A DNA stretch of 33,770 nt, taken from the NCBI GenBank assembly GCA_025927475.1, contig JAICLL010000063.1, forward strand, positions 1-33,770, written 5' to 3'. The notes beneath the pieces are model-generated. The model ran no database searches. It saw only the letters and a list, made by a program, of their open reading frames with translations, and was not told the origin of the DNA. This stretch comes from Pirellulales bacterium (GTDB lineage: Bacteria > Planctomycetota > Planctomycetia > Pirellulales > JAICIG01). A program made the position numbers and the translations under genes. Below are positions 13,643 to 20,934 of the stretch, piece after piece (positions within the stretch are counted from its first letter, which is position 1; every line of letters starts with the position of its first letter).

Positions 13643-14521
13643 ATGCCGCTCATCAACACCACTCTTGGCTCCAGTTACGCCGGCATCGGCGACGTGGTTT
13701 CGCTCGCCTGGATCGCCGAGGGCACGCGCGACACGCCCGACCCTATTTCGTTCGTCACCAGCCCGGCGAATGCCGTGGTCCTCAATCTCTTTGGCCAAAA
13801 CGCAACCGACCAACCGTCTACCGATGGAATCTACGTCGGCGACGCCTATGCCACCGAGCTGGCGGAGGGCGGCGCTCGGCTGCGGCTGGACTACATTCGC
13901 GATAAGTTGGGGCTCAACACGCCGTACAAACGTCCGCGGGCGCATTTTCCCCCGGAGATCCAGGAATGGGCGGAACAGACCAGGCGCGGCTTTCCCGAAG
14001 ACGATCTGGTGTTGCTGTTTCCGCAAACGTTCTGGAAGCCCCGGGCCTGGCCCGATCCTTATTGGGTTGAGCTCGCTTGGTGGTTGAAGAAACGCAATTT
14101 GGCGGTCTTGGCCATGCTTTCGCATGAGGATCCGCGGTTTAATAACCTCCCGAATTTTATGTGGGGGTTCGACCTTCACCGCGTGGCGGCTCTGATGAGC
14201 CTGGCGAGCCTGGTGGTGGGCAACGATAGCGGGCCTGCGCATATCTCGGGCACCCTTGGCGTGCCGACGATCGTGCCCTCTGGCCCCACGCGCGCCGAGT
14301 GTGTATTCGGGCATATTCCCGAAGTGATCGCGCTGACCAACGATGAGCCGCCTGATTGCGCCGGTTGCCATTTTAAGCCTCCCTTTCGCGCGGCTTGCGA
14401 TCAGGGTTGTCAGGCATTGTATGCACTCAAACCGCACACGGTGCTCGGCCGCGTCATTTCGGAATTGGCTTTGATCAGCGTTCGTCGGCCCGCCGCGCCG
14501 GCTTGGCTCGCCACGGAGTAA
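13643..14521 (+). CDS. GT9 heptosyltransferase-like glycosyltransferase (copy 2)
   Basis: This 292-residue paralogue of the preceding gene shares the same layout: GIGDVVSLAWIAEGTRD (14-30), LLFPQTFWKPRAWPDPYWV (124-142), GNDSGPAHISGTLG (193-206) and the cysteine cluster at 239, 242, 252 and 256. It differs by a variable block at about 40-75 and a short C-terminal tail. The pair arose by tandem duplication and has diverged clearly, so the two copies may add successive residues or use different acceptors. It starts 4 bases after copy 1 and ends 4 bases before the methyltransferase, so translation is probably coupled. A GT9-type enzyme is strongly supported; heptose as substrate is an inference from hldE. 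Confidence 0.85.
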   Translation: MPLINTTLGSSYAGIGDVVSLAWIAEGTRDTPDPISFVTSPANAVVLNLFGQNATDQPSTDGIYVGDAYATELAEGGARLRLDYIRDKLGLNTPYKRPRAHFPPEIQEWAEQTRRGFPEDDLVLLFPQTFWKPRAWPDPYWVELAWWLKKRNLAVLAMLSHEDPRFNNLPNFMWGFDLHRVAALMSLASLVVGNDSGPAHISGTLGVPTIVPSGPTRAECVFGHIPEVIALTNDEPPDCAGCHFKPPFRAACDQGCQALYALKPHTVLGRVISELALISVRRPAAPAWLATE

Positions 14522-14525
14522 CAAC

Positions 14526-15173
14526 ATGAATACCGCAATGCAACTCTGGCAGAAGATCATTGACGAACTGCAATTGGCCGTGCGCCCAGAAGCCGACAGC
14601 CATCCGCATGCGCCCGAGGAATACGCGCAACTGTTTCATGGCACTGGCGACGGAGGCACGACCGAGGTGGAATACCTCAATCTGATCAACGCTCTGGTGA
14701 TGGCGGCGAAACCGGAAACCTTGCTTGAAACCGGCTCGGAGCGCGGCATGGGAACCCTGGCCATCGCTTGCGCCATCGCGGCCAACGGCTTTGGCAAACT
14801 CTACAGCGTCGATCTTCAACCTTCCGAACTCTTATCGGCCAATCTTCGCAAATATGGCCTTGCTGAGCATGTCGAAGTCGTGGCGTCCCATTCGGTTTCG
14901 TTTTGCGCCACCTGGGTCGGCGCGGAGTTCGACTTCGCTTTTTTCGACTCCGACGTGCATTGCCGAGCCCGCGAACACGACGTCCTGCGCCGCCGCGGAA
15001 AACTGGCCCCCGGCGCCGTCTGCGTGTTTCATGACACCAGCGCCCTGCGGTTCGGCGTGGACAGCAGTTTCGATTACATTCGCTACACCGACGCGGCCCC
15101 CGGCCTCACGTTGCCGTTGTCGCGCGGCCTGAAAATCGTGCAAGACCCGCCGCAGAGCATGGATTATCGGTGA
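14526..15173 (+). CDS. Class I SAM-dependent methyltransferase
   Basis: The 215-residue protein has a class I methyltransferase Rossmann fold. The SAM-binding motif I is LLETGSERGMGTLAIA (66-81), followed by an acidic ribose-binding turn LYSVDLQPSEL (92-102). FDFAFFDSDVHCRAREHDVL (135-154) and GAVCVFHDTS (163-172) fit the later strands of the Methyltransf_24 or CmcI-like group, which includes enzymes acting on sugars. It is the last gene of the hldE operon (4-base gap), so methylation of the glycan made by the two glycosyltransferases is the likely role. The substrate cannot be read from the sequence. It converges with the next gene, 7 bases away, with no clear terminator between them. Confidence 0.8.
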   Translation: MNTAMQLWQKIIDELQLAVRPEADSHPHAPEEYAQLFHGTGDGGTTEVEYLNLINALVMAAKPETLLETGSERGMGTLAIACAIAANGFGKLYSVDLQPSELLSANLRKYGLAEHVEVVASHSVSFCATWVGAEFDFAFFDSDVHCRAREHDVLRRRGKLAPGAVCVFHDTSALRFGVDSSFDYIRYTDAAPGLTLPLSRGLKIVQDPPQSMDYR

Positions 15174-15180
15174 ACCAAAC

Positions 15181-16674
15181 TTACCTCAACGACTCGATCG
15201 TAAACTCGCGGACGTCGAACTCCGAATCATAGGCCGACAGGAAGAGCCAATCGCTCTGAGGCACCGGCCAGTCGGGCGAAACCGACAGCCGCCGCGGATC
15301 GCCCCGCCAGTCAATCACCGGCTGCTGGTCGACTTGCAGCCAGATTGAATCGGCCGTGATGCGGCAATCGATGTCGACCGGCTTGTGCGACGGCAGAAAA
15401 ACGCCCGGCTTTTTGGATTCGTTCTCGTTCGCCGGTTTGCCATCCAGGTTGTGGATGCCGCTGAACCGCTGCTGGTAGCCGTCGATCTCCAGCATGGTCT
15501 GCCGGCGGCCCACGACCACACCCAGACCCAGGCACTCTTCGCCTTGTAATCGCTCGACCTTGAGATGCAGCGCATACGCTGATGGCGGCTTCACCGGAAC
15601 TTGCAGCCGCGCCTCGAACTCAACGGGCGACCGCAAGCCACTCTTTTCAAAGAACCACACGCCTTGCACGCGGTCAAGCTCCGGATCGATCAGTTTGAGC
15701 AGGTCGACGGGTTTGCTAGGCTTTTTGCCCGAGCCGCGCAGGACCAGCGTCGGCGAACGCCGGGTGGGTGAAGCGGGCGGCAACGGGCTCTCGGCGGGCC
15801 AGTCCCACGGGCGGTACGCGACCAATACCCCCGAGATTCCCGCCCGCGGCCAAGTTTCGCGCTGCACGTTCTTGCCGTCGGTAAAGGCGTTTTGATGCAG
15901 CACCACGATCTTTTCGGCGTCGGCCTCGTCGATCACCGCCGTGTGATGGCCCATCGTCCGCTCGAAGCCCGGCGCTTTCACTTCCGCCCGTTCCATTTGC
16001 AGAATGTCTCCAGGCAGCCACGGCTCGCGTTCGTCGAGTTCGCGGCCCCAGTGATAGAGGCCGCGCTTGCCGGCGCCGGCGGCCTTTAGGGCATCTTCGG
16101 CCAATTGCGTACAATCGCCGTCGCGCACCGGCCGGCCCAGGTGCTGCCGCGCAAATTCCACCACGGCGCGATTCATCGGCGGGATGTTCTTCGCCAACGA
16201 CTGCGCGGCCTCCGGCAGCTCGATAGTAGAGTTCCATAACGCCTTTGAGGAAGCGTTAGAGAAGGCCGAAATTTTCAGAGCGGGTCTCCGCGCGGTGATC
16301 CATTCGATGCCGATGAGCACGTTTCGGTCCACGTGCTTCAGTGCTTGCGCATCGCGCTGTTTGAACGAGCGCTCGACCGATTCCAGGTTGCTTAACCGTG
16401 GATCGGCGGCCGCGCGCACGGCGTCAATCTTCCATCGGCGCAGCGCTTCGGTAAGCTCAACTCCCGCGGCCTGGCCCAGGTCCCAATCGGCCGCGGCCGA
16501 CGTCCGGTGTCGAACGGCCACCACCGCCGATTGGCCCTTGATCGCGCCGGCCAACTCCGCGGCGGGCGCGTCCAGCAGGCGGCCCAGCTCGATGAAATCG
16601 GCATCGGCGCCCCGCGCCAAGAGGCATGTCGTCAAGAAAAACAGAACGATGCGGAAACGTCGGCGGGCCATCAT
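15181..16674 (-). CDS. Secreted NlpC/P60- or CHAP-like protein with C-terminal jelly-roll region
   Basis: This is a 497-residue exported protein. The start is ATG at 16674 (MMARRRFRIVLFFLTTCLLARG), giving a clear signal peptide of about 25 residues; the frame is open to 16878 but adds no export signal. Residues about 30-165 may be a TolB-N/FlgO-like fold (weak). Residues 168-290 resemble a papain-like NlpC/P60 or CHAP hydrolase: candidate Cys188 in RDGDCTQLAEDALKAAG, PGDILQ (221-226), His243/244 in TMGHHTAVIDEA and VLHQNAF (258-264). Residues about 330-497 look like a beta-sandwich of the DUF1080/LamG type (VWFFEKSGLRSPVEFEARL, ending in EFDVREFTIESL). It may cleave peptidoglycan or another amide bond in the envelope. 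The catalytic assignment is an inference. Confidence 0.65.
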   Translation of the reverse strand: MMARRRFRIVLFFLTTCLLARGADADFIELGRLLDAPAAELAGAIKGQSAVVAVRHRTSAAADWDLGQAAGVELTEALRRWKIDAVRAAADPRLSNLESVERSFKQRDAQALKHVDRNVLIGIEWITARRPALKISAFSNASSKALWNSTIELPEAAQSLAKNIPPMNRAVVEFARQHLGRPVRDGDCTQLAEDALKAAGAGKRGLYHWGRELDEREPWLPGDILQMERAEVKAPGFERTMGHHTAVIDEADAEKIVVLHQNAFTDGKNVQRETWPRAGISGVLVAYRPWDWPAESPLPPASPTRRSPTLVLRGSGKKPSKPVDLLKLIDPELDRVQGVWFFEKSGLRSPVEFEARLQVPVKPPSAYALHLKVERLQGEECLGLGVVVGRRQTMLEIDGYQQRFSGIHNLDGKPANENESKKPGVFLPSHKPVDIDCRITADSIWLQVDQQPVIDWRGDPRRLSVSPDWPVPQSDWLFLSAYDSEFDVREFTIESLR

Positions 16675-17075
16675 GATCGAAGTGTACGGGCCTGCGAAAA
16701 CGGAGGCAACCGGGTAGCAGATCCTGGAAATCTTGCCCGCAAAGCTTGACAGATTTCCCAGGATTGCTATTTTCACGAGCGTCACTCTTTTTTGTTGACC
16801 CCGTCGGCTGCCCGGGATGGCGGTTGATGGCAATCGTGGACCAGTCGCATGGTCTGCGCGGATGGCCCTGAGGGCCATCGTGATTTGATGGCGCGGTCAC
16901 GCTGGCCGTGTTAATTCCCCAAGGTCACCCAGCGTGGCCTTGTCACTGTTGGTCTCCGGTCGTGTGTCGTTGCTCTGTGCGGCTGTTGTCGTTTGCGTGT
17001 GTGGGTGTTCGCGCGTCCGAGCGCGCGTCGGTCGTGGTGCGTTGACGGATCTTTTCTTTGGAGCCGAGTGCTGCC
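16675..17075. other. Divergent intergenic region (401 bp)
   Basis: This non-coding gap lies between the starts of two divergent secreted-protein genes and must hold both promoters. No clear -10/-35 pair was found. It contains a hairpin GATGGCCC-TGA-GGGCCATC at 16861-16879 and an 8-base inverted repeat CACGCTGG/CCAGCGTG at 16899-16906 and 16929-16936. Either could be an operator or a dispersed repeat relic. Confidence 0.4.
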
Positions 17076-18950
17076 ATGTATACGCCCTTTCGAGGTTGGT
17101 CGCGCCTGAAGCAGTGGTTTGAAGTCGCCAAAAAAAGCTATTGGCAATCGGTCACGCGCTTCTACATTCCTCGTCGCAAGGCGGCGGGCGGCCCAGTGCC
17201 GGCGGGCAGACCGCGCCGCTTTTCATGGCTGCCGTATCACGGCATTCGCTACCAGACGCTCGAATTGCGGGCCTTGCTCAACGCCGACCCGCTGCAAGTC
17301 GCCGCGGCCCAATCGGGCGATACCAGCAATGTGGCCAAGACCGCGCCACTCTATCCGGTCGGCACCGCCGGCGTCGCCTCCGATACGCAAGCCATCGGCG
17401 CGGTGCCGCCGGGCATCGGCTATCTCGCAGGAACGCCGGGCGATGGCAGCAACCAGGTCTTCGTGCAAAACCTCTATCGAGAGTTGTTGGGCCGCGAGCC
17501 GGATCCTCAGGGCCAGGCATCGTTTAACAACTATCTCAGTCAAAACAACAACGACGCCGGCCACAACAACGTGGTGACGATATTCCTGAATTCGCAGGAA
17601 TATAAAACGCACTACGTCGACACGATCTATGGTGCCTTGCTGCACCGCGCGCCCGACCAGGCAGGCTTGGACTACTGGACCGACAAGCTCGGCCAACCCG
17701 GCACGGCGGGCCAGCATCAGGGCAGTTCGGACGAAAAATATGTGATCGCCGCCTTTGCCGGATCGAATGAGTATTATTTCAACGCTGGCAGCACGCCTCA
17801 AGGTTATGTCACGTCGCTGTACAACGATCTCCTCGGTCGCGCCCCCGACACAGGAGGACTGGCGTTCTGGTCGAGCGTGGCGCAAACCACAGACCACGAC
17901 GGTCTCGTACGCGATTTCCTCGAAAGCTCGGAAGCTCAGCACAAGTTGCTCAACGCCTATTATCCGGCACCTGGCGGCACCGCCGCCACGCCGCTGCCCG
18001 CGCCCGGCCAGCCGGCGGGCGGTGGGTATGCGTTGTCGATCATCACCGGCGGCGGCTACGAGAATCTCTTCTTGCAAGGCTCCGGCGCCGGCGACGACGG
18101 CTTCTTCAATAGCCTGCAAAAGAACACGTCCTACGACGACCTGATCAAGGATATCACCACCAGTTCGCAGTTCTATCAGAATTCGAACAGCTCAGGCACT
18201 GGCTCTGGTTCGGGCGGCGGCTCCAGCAGTGGCTCATCGTCAGGCAGCTCTTCGGCCAGTGGTTCATCGTCCGGTAGCTCTTCGGCCAGTGGTTCGTCGT
18301 CAGGCAGTTCGTCGGCCAGCGGCTCATCATCGGGTAGCTCGTCCGCCAGTGGCTCGTCGTCCGGTAGCTCTTCGGCCAGCGGCTCATCGTCCGGTAGCTC
18401 TTCGGCCAGCGGCTCATCGTCCGGTAGCTCTTCGGCCAGTGGCTCGTCGTCAGGCAGCTCTTCGGCCAGTGGCTCGTCGTCAGGTAGCTCTTCGGCCAGT
18501 GGCTCGTCATCAGGCAGTTCTTCGGCCAGCGGCTCGTCATCGGGTAGCTCTTCGGCCAGTGGTTCGTCATCGGGTAGCTCGTCCGCCAGTGGCTCGTCGT
18601 CAGGTAGCTCTTCGGCCAGCGGCTCGTCGTCAGGCAGCTCTTCGGCCAGTGGCTCGTCGTCAGGTAGCTCTTCGGCCAGTGGCTCGTCATCAGGCAGTTC
18701 TTCGGCCAGCGGCTCGTCGTCAGGTAGCTCTTCGGCCAGCGGCTCGTCGTCAGGCAGCTCTTCGGCCAGTGGCTCATCGTCCGGTAGCTCTTCAGCCAGC
18801 GGCTCGTCATCAGGCAGCTCGTCGGCCAGTGGCTCCTCGTCGGGTAGCTCTTCGGCCAGTGGCTCCTCATCAGGCAGTTCTTCGGCCAGTGGCTCATCGT
18901 CCGGTAGTTCTTCAGCCAGCGGCTCGTCATCAGGCAGCTCATCGGCCTAA
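17076..18950 (+). CDS. Secreted DUF4214-type protein with Ser/Gly decapeptide repeat tail
   Basis: The protein has 624 residues from the ATG at 17076 (GGAG about 12 bases upstream; a TTG at 17058 is also in frame). The N-terminus is a basic leader (FYIPRRKAAGG, RPRRF) followed by YQTLELRALLNADPLQVAA (59-77), a variant of the planctomycete LEPR-XLL export/sorting motif. Three DUF4214-like repeats follow at about 128-155, 180-205 and 243-268 (NLYRELLGREPDPQG, TIYGALLHRAPDQAG and SLYNDLLGRAPDTGG), the type seen in large secreted adhesins and S-layer-like proteins. Residues 385-624 are 24 exact copies of SGSSSGSSSA ending at the stop. The Ser/Gly tail is probably a flexible stalk, perhaps glycosylated. 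The function is unknown but must be extracellular or envelope-associated. Confidence 0.85.
   Translation: MYTPFRGWSRLKQWFEVAKKSYWQSVTRFYIPRRKAAGGPVPAGRPRRFSWLPYHGIRYQTLELRALLNADPLQVAAAQSGDTSNVAKTAPLYPVGTAGVASDTQAIGAVPPGIGYLAGTPGDGSNQVFVQNLYRELLGREPDPQGQASFNNYLSQNNNDAGHNNVVTIFLNSQEYKTHYVDTIYGALLHRAPDQAGLDYWTDKLGQPGTAGQHQGSSDEKYVIAAFAGSNEYYFNAGSTPQGYVTSLYNDLLGRAPDTGGLAFWSSVAQTTDHDGLVRDFLESSEAQHKLLNAYYPAPGGTAATPLPAPGQPAGGGYALSIITGGGYENLFLQGSGAGDDGFFNSLQKNTSYDDLIKDITTSSQFYQNSNSSGTGSGSGGGSSSGSSSGSSSASGSSSGSSSASGSSSGSSSASGSSSGSSSASGSSSGSSSASGSSSGSSSASGSSSGSSSASGSSSGSSSASGSSSGSSSASGSSSGSSSASGSSSGSSSASGSSSGSSSASGSSSGSSSASGSSSGSSSASGSSSGSSSASGSSSGSSSASGSSSGSSSASGSSSGSSSASGSSSGSSSASGSSSGSSSASGSSSGSSSASGSSSGSSSASGSSSGSSSASGSSSGSSSA
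18228..18947 (+). repeat. 24 x 30-bp in-frame tandem repeat
   Basis: Exactly 24 units of 30 bases encode SGSSSGSSSA. The DNA units differ at many third-codon and serine-codon positions (TCA/TCG/TCC, GGC/GGT, AGC/AGT), while the peptide is identical in every unit. Higher-order duplication is visible: 18481-18537 equals 18661-18717, and 18601-18655 equals 18721-18775. This indicates expansion by unequal exchange or slippage combined with selection on the peptide. There are no unique spacers, so it is not a CRISPR array. Confidence 0.95.
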
Positions 18951-19408
18951 GGCATCTGGGGCGCTCTCGATTCCCGCTCCAACGGCTCAATGGGTAGAGC
19001 AGATGGCAGGGCACGACGAACCACCGAGGGCATGAAACAGCTACGGGACGAGCGGCTTTCGAGGGCATCGCATTGGCCGCGGCCCAAGCCAGCAATCGGC
19101 GCGTTCGCGCCATCATGCGTGGTCCGTCGTGGCGCTCTTCCTCGAAATGCGTTGTCAAGTCTATGAATTCGGGTTTGACCGAGCGACGGACGGCCGCGCC
19201 CGCGCCTTGCCTTCGGCGAGCGGTGATTGACCAGCATCACGTCTTCGCTTCGTGCTTCGTTCTCTTCGTTACCTTTTCTTCAAACCGTCCTGTTTAAAGT
19301 CGTCGTGGTCGACAGCCAACCGCTTCGAAACCTGAACATTCGGCTTGGCGGCGGTGTCTTGGCGATTGCCCGACAAAGCGATAGGCTGGTGGAGGCAATC
19401 TTTTCCGC
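18951..19408. other. Intergenic region (458 bp), no supported gene
   Basis: This gap lies between the repeat-protein stop and tRNA-Leu. Several short open frames cross it, but none has a ribosome site or recognisable product. The 3' part (19215-19300) has a CTTCG-rich stretch. A tRNA D-arm-like string near 18990 is not part of a tRNA. The tRNA promoter should lie in the last 60 bases; no clear consensus was found. Confidence 0.4.
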
Positions 19409-19494
19409 GGCCGAATGGCGGAACTGGCAGACGCACGGGACTTAAAATCCCGTGGGGAGTAATCCCCGTGCGGGTTCGAGCCCCGCTTCGGCCA
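19409..19494 (+). tRNA. tRNA-Leu (anticodon UAA)
   Basis: The 86-base sequence folds as a class II tRNA. The acceptor GGCCGAA (19409-19415) pairs with TTCGGCC (19487-19493), with discriminator A at 19494. The D arm starts at GCGG; the anticodon stem-loop is CGGGA-CTTAAAA-TCCCG with anticodon TAA. There is a long variable arm (GGGGAGTAATCCCC) and a T arm GCGGG-TTCGAGC-CCCGC. The variable arm, the A discriminator and the anticodon all indicate leucine. The 3' CCA is not encoded. Confidence 0.97.
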
Positions 19495-19579
19495 TTCCCT
19501 TGAATCACTCGCAATCCTCGAAACGCTCGAAAACTGATGGGTCGTCCCTCAGCGACTTGGTAAAAGAGAAGGAATCGGC

Positions 19580-19993
19580 ATGTCCACGAAAAAGCGCGCG
19601 GCGAAATCCTCGGTTCAACCGGCGCGGCCGAAAGCGGCTGCTCGCAAGGCGAAAAGGCGGCTGCCGCGCTTCGATGCCGAGCCGCCGGTTCTACCAACTC
19701 CGCGGGCCGTGTGGCACACTTACCGGCACGAAATCGGCGCCAATCCGCGCCATGAGCCCCTGACGGTCGACCTCGACATTTCCGGCGGTCGGGGCAGGCA
19801 TCCTGCGATGCCCGCGTTTGTCGGTTTCACCGCCGAACTTGCCGACGAGCGCTGGCCCGATCAGTTTGCCTTTCGACTGATCCGCTTGCAAAACGGGATG
19901 GCGCGTGTCAGGATCACGCGCGTCGACCGCGGCCTGGAAGAGCTGTCGTGGGGAGACAACCTCATCGTACATGTGCTGGTGGTCGATCGGTAG
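19580..19993 (+). CDS. Hypothetical protein with basic N-terminus (137 aa)
   Basis: The predicted 137-residue soluble protein begins with a very basic, Ala/Lys/Arg-rich segment (MSTKKRAAKSSVQPARPKAA) and continues with a mixed alpha/beta-looking region ending VRITRVDRGLEELSWGDNL and a hydrophobic strand. The ATG at 19580 is preceded by AGAAGGA at about 19566-19572, a good ribosome site, which favours this strand over the overlapping minus-strand frame. It lies 85 bases after tRNA-Leu. No family is recognised. The basic tail could bind nucleic acid, but that is only a suggestion. The 3' end abuts an insertion-sequence relic on the other strand, so the C-terminus may have been altered. Confidence 0.55.
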   Translation: MSTKKRAAKSSVQPARPKAAARKAKRRLPRFDAEPPVLPTPRAVWHTYRHEIGANPRHEPLTVDLDISGGRGRHPAMPAFVGFTAELADERWPDQFAFRLIRLQNGMARVRITRVDRGLEELSWGDNLIVHVLVVDR

Positions 19994-20015
19994 CCGCTTG
20001 CTCCAACTCACACGC

Positions 20016-20260
20016 CCTTCGGCCGGCACCAGAACGACGTTGCTGCGTAGCAGGGGGCGCGTTCGGATCGTCAAGTTCCCGAATTCCACTTCGAATGGTC
20101 CGGTCAGAAAGCCCCGTTGCTGCGGCGACCGCCTCAATTCCACCCCATCCCAACGAGCGCGCGTCCGCGGCCCCCAGCGTCTGCGCGCTCGCTCATCAAG
20201 GTCCGCAACAACTGCGGTGTATTTTTCACGAATCCATTCGACGACCTGCGCATCCGGCAT
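20016..20260 (-). pseudogene. ISAzo13-family transposase N-terminal fragment, frameshifted
   Basis: Reading leftward from ATG 20260, the product MPDAQVVEWIREKYTAVVAD followed by LDERARRRW matches the start of ISAzo13-type transposases. Similarity then continues in another frame as LGWGGIEAVAAATGLSDRTI, then RSGIRELDD and a basic RRSGAGRR. The switch falls at a run of five Cs (20171-20175 on the plus strand), consistent with a 1-base insertion. Only about 80 of the usual 400 or so residues remain; the helix-turn-helix is there but the catalytic DDE part is gone. It is a dead fragment lying against the truncated sugar dehydrogenase relic. Confidence 0.75.
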
Positions 20261-20285
20261 GGCCGGAGAGCTTCGTTGAGCGTAA

Positions 20286-20930
20286 GATGCATGTCAACAT
20301 CAATTCCGGCAACTTATTGTTGAGCGCGCCCTTAGTTCGATTGTCGAGCTCGGCCGCGCGCCAGACCGCATCGCATCGTTTGGGGCCGACGCGGAGGGCG
20401 AACTTTATCTCGTCGGCCTTGACCGGGGCATCATTTATCGGCTCGATTTTGACGACGCGGATCTTAGTCCAGCGCCGCCAAAAGAGGTCGTAGCGACTTC
20501 GCGCGGGACGGGAGCGGAATGGCGCTTCACGCTGGTTGCGCCCGAGGCGTCATGGACGGAAGCGGGGTTCGACGACACCTCCTGGGGCACGGGCCTGGGC
20601 GGTTTCGGCACCCAGGGCACGCCCGGAGGTGTTGTTCGCACGCCATGGCGGTCATCGGATATCTGGCTGCGGCGCGAATTTAGACTTGACGGCATTGACC
20701 CGACGATGCTTCGCTTCGTCGTTCACCATGATGAGGATGCGGAAATCTATCTGAACGGAGTTCTTGCAGCGAGACTACCTGGGTTCGTTCGCGAATACGA
20801 TGAGGCGCCAATTCTTCCAGCGGCACTTGCCGCGATTAGACCGGGGAATAACATTCTCGCCGTGCATTGCCATCAGACGGGCGGTGGCCAATTCATTGGC
20901 GTCGGCATCATCGCATCTCGCGGCGATTAG
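20286..20930 (+). pseudogene. 5'-truncated PQQ-dependent sugar dehydrogenase-type protein, C-terminal relic
   Basis: The frame is open from after a TAA at 20283-20285 to the stop at 20930, with no ATG, GTG or TTG until codon 141 (ATG 20706). The first part, DRIASFGADAEGELYLVG then LDRGIIYRLDFDDADLSP, matches the last blade of soluble PQQ glucose/sorbosone dehydrogenases. The rest is a beta-sandwich module found on planctomycete secreted dehydrogenases (SWGTGLGGFGTQGTPGG, SSDIWLRREFRL, HHDEDAEIYLNGVLAARLPG and NNILAVHCHQTGGGQFIGVG). The catalytic beta-propeller and signal peptide are missing. Truncation lies next to the ISAzo13 relic (20260), so insertion followed by deletion probably removed the 5' part. 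It ends 4 bases before the convergent transporter gene. Confidence 0.7.
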
Positions 20931-20934
20931 AATG

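Noticed and set aside
18228..18947. CRISPR-like array
   Set aside because: Units are contiguous without unique spacers and are coding; no cas genes are present.
18983..19010. tRNA D-arm-like string (GGCTCAATGGGTAGAGCAG)
   Set aside because: No acceptor, anticodon or T arm can be formed around it; chance match.
18154..19158. Long minus-strand frame (334 aa) and plus-strand alternate frames over the Ser/Gly repeat
   Set aside because: They are produced by the 30-bp periodicity; translations are monotonous (SHWPKSY-type or RPVALRP-type) and have no ribosome site. The plus frame with a leader and DUF4214 domains explains the DNA.
19691..20260. Single intact 189-aa minus-strand gene
   Set aside because: Only its first about 30 residues resemble a transposase; similarity then moves to another frame at 20171-20175, and the rest is antisense to the 19580-19993 gene.
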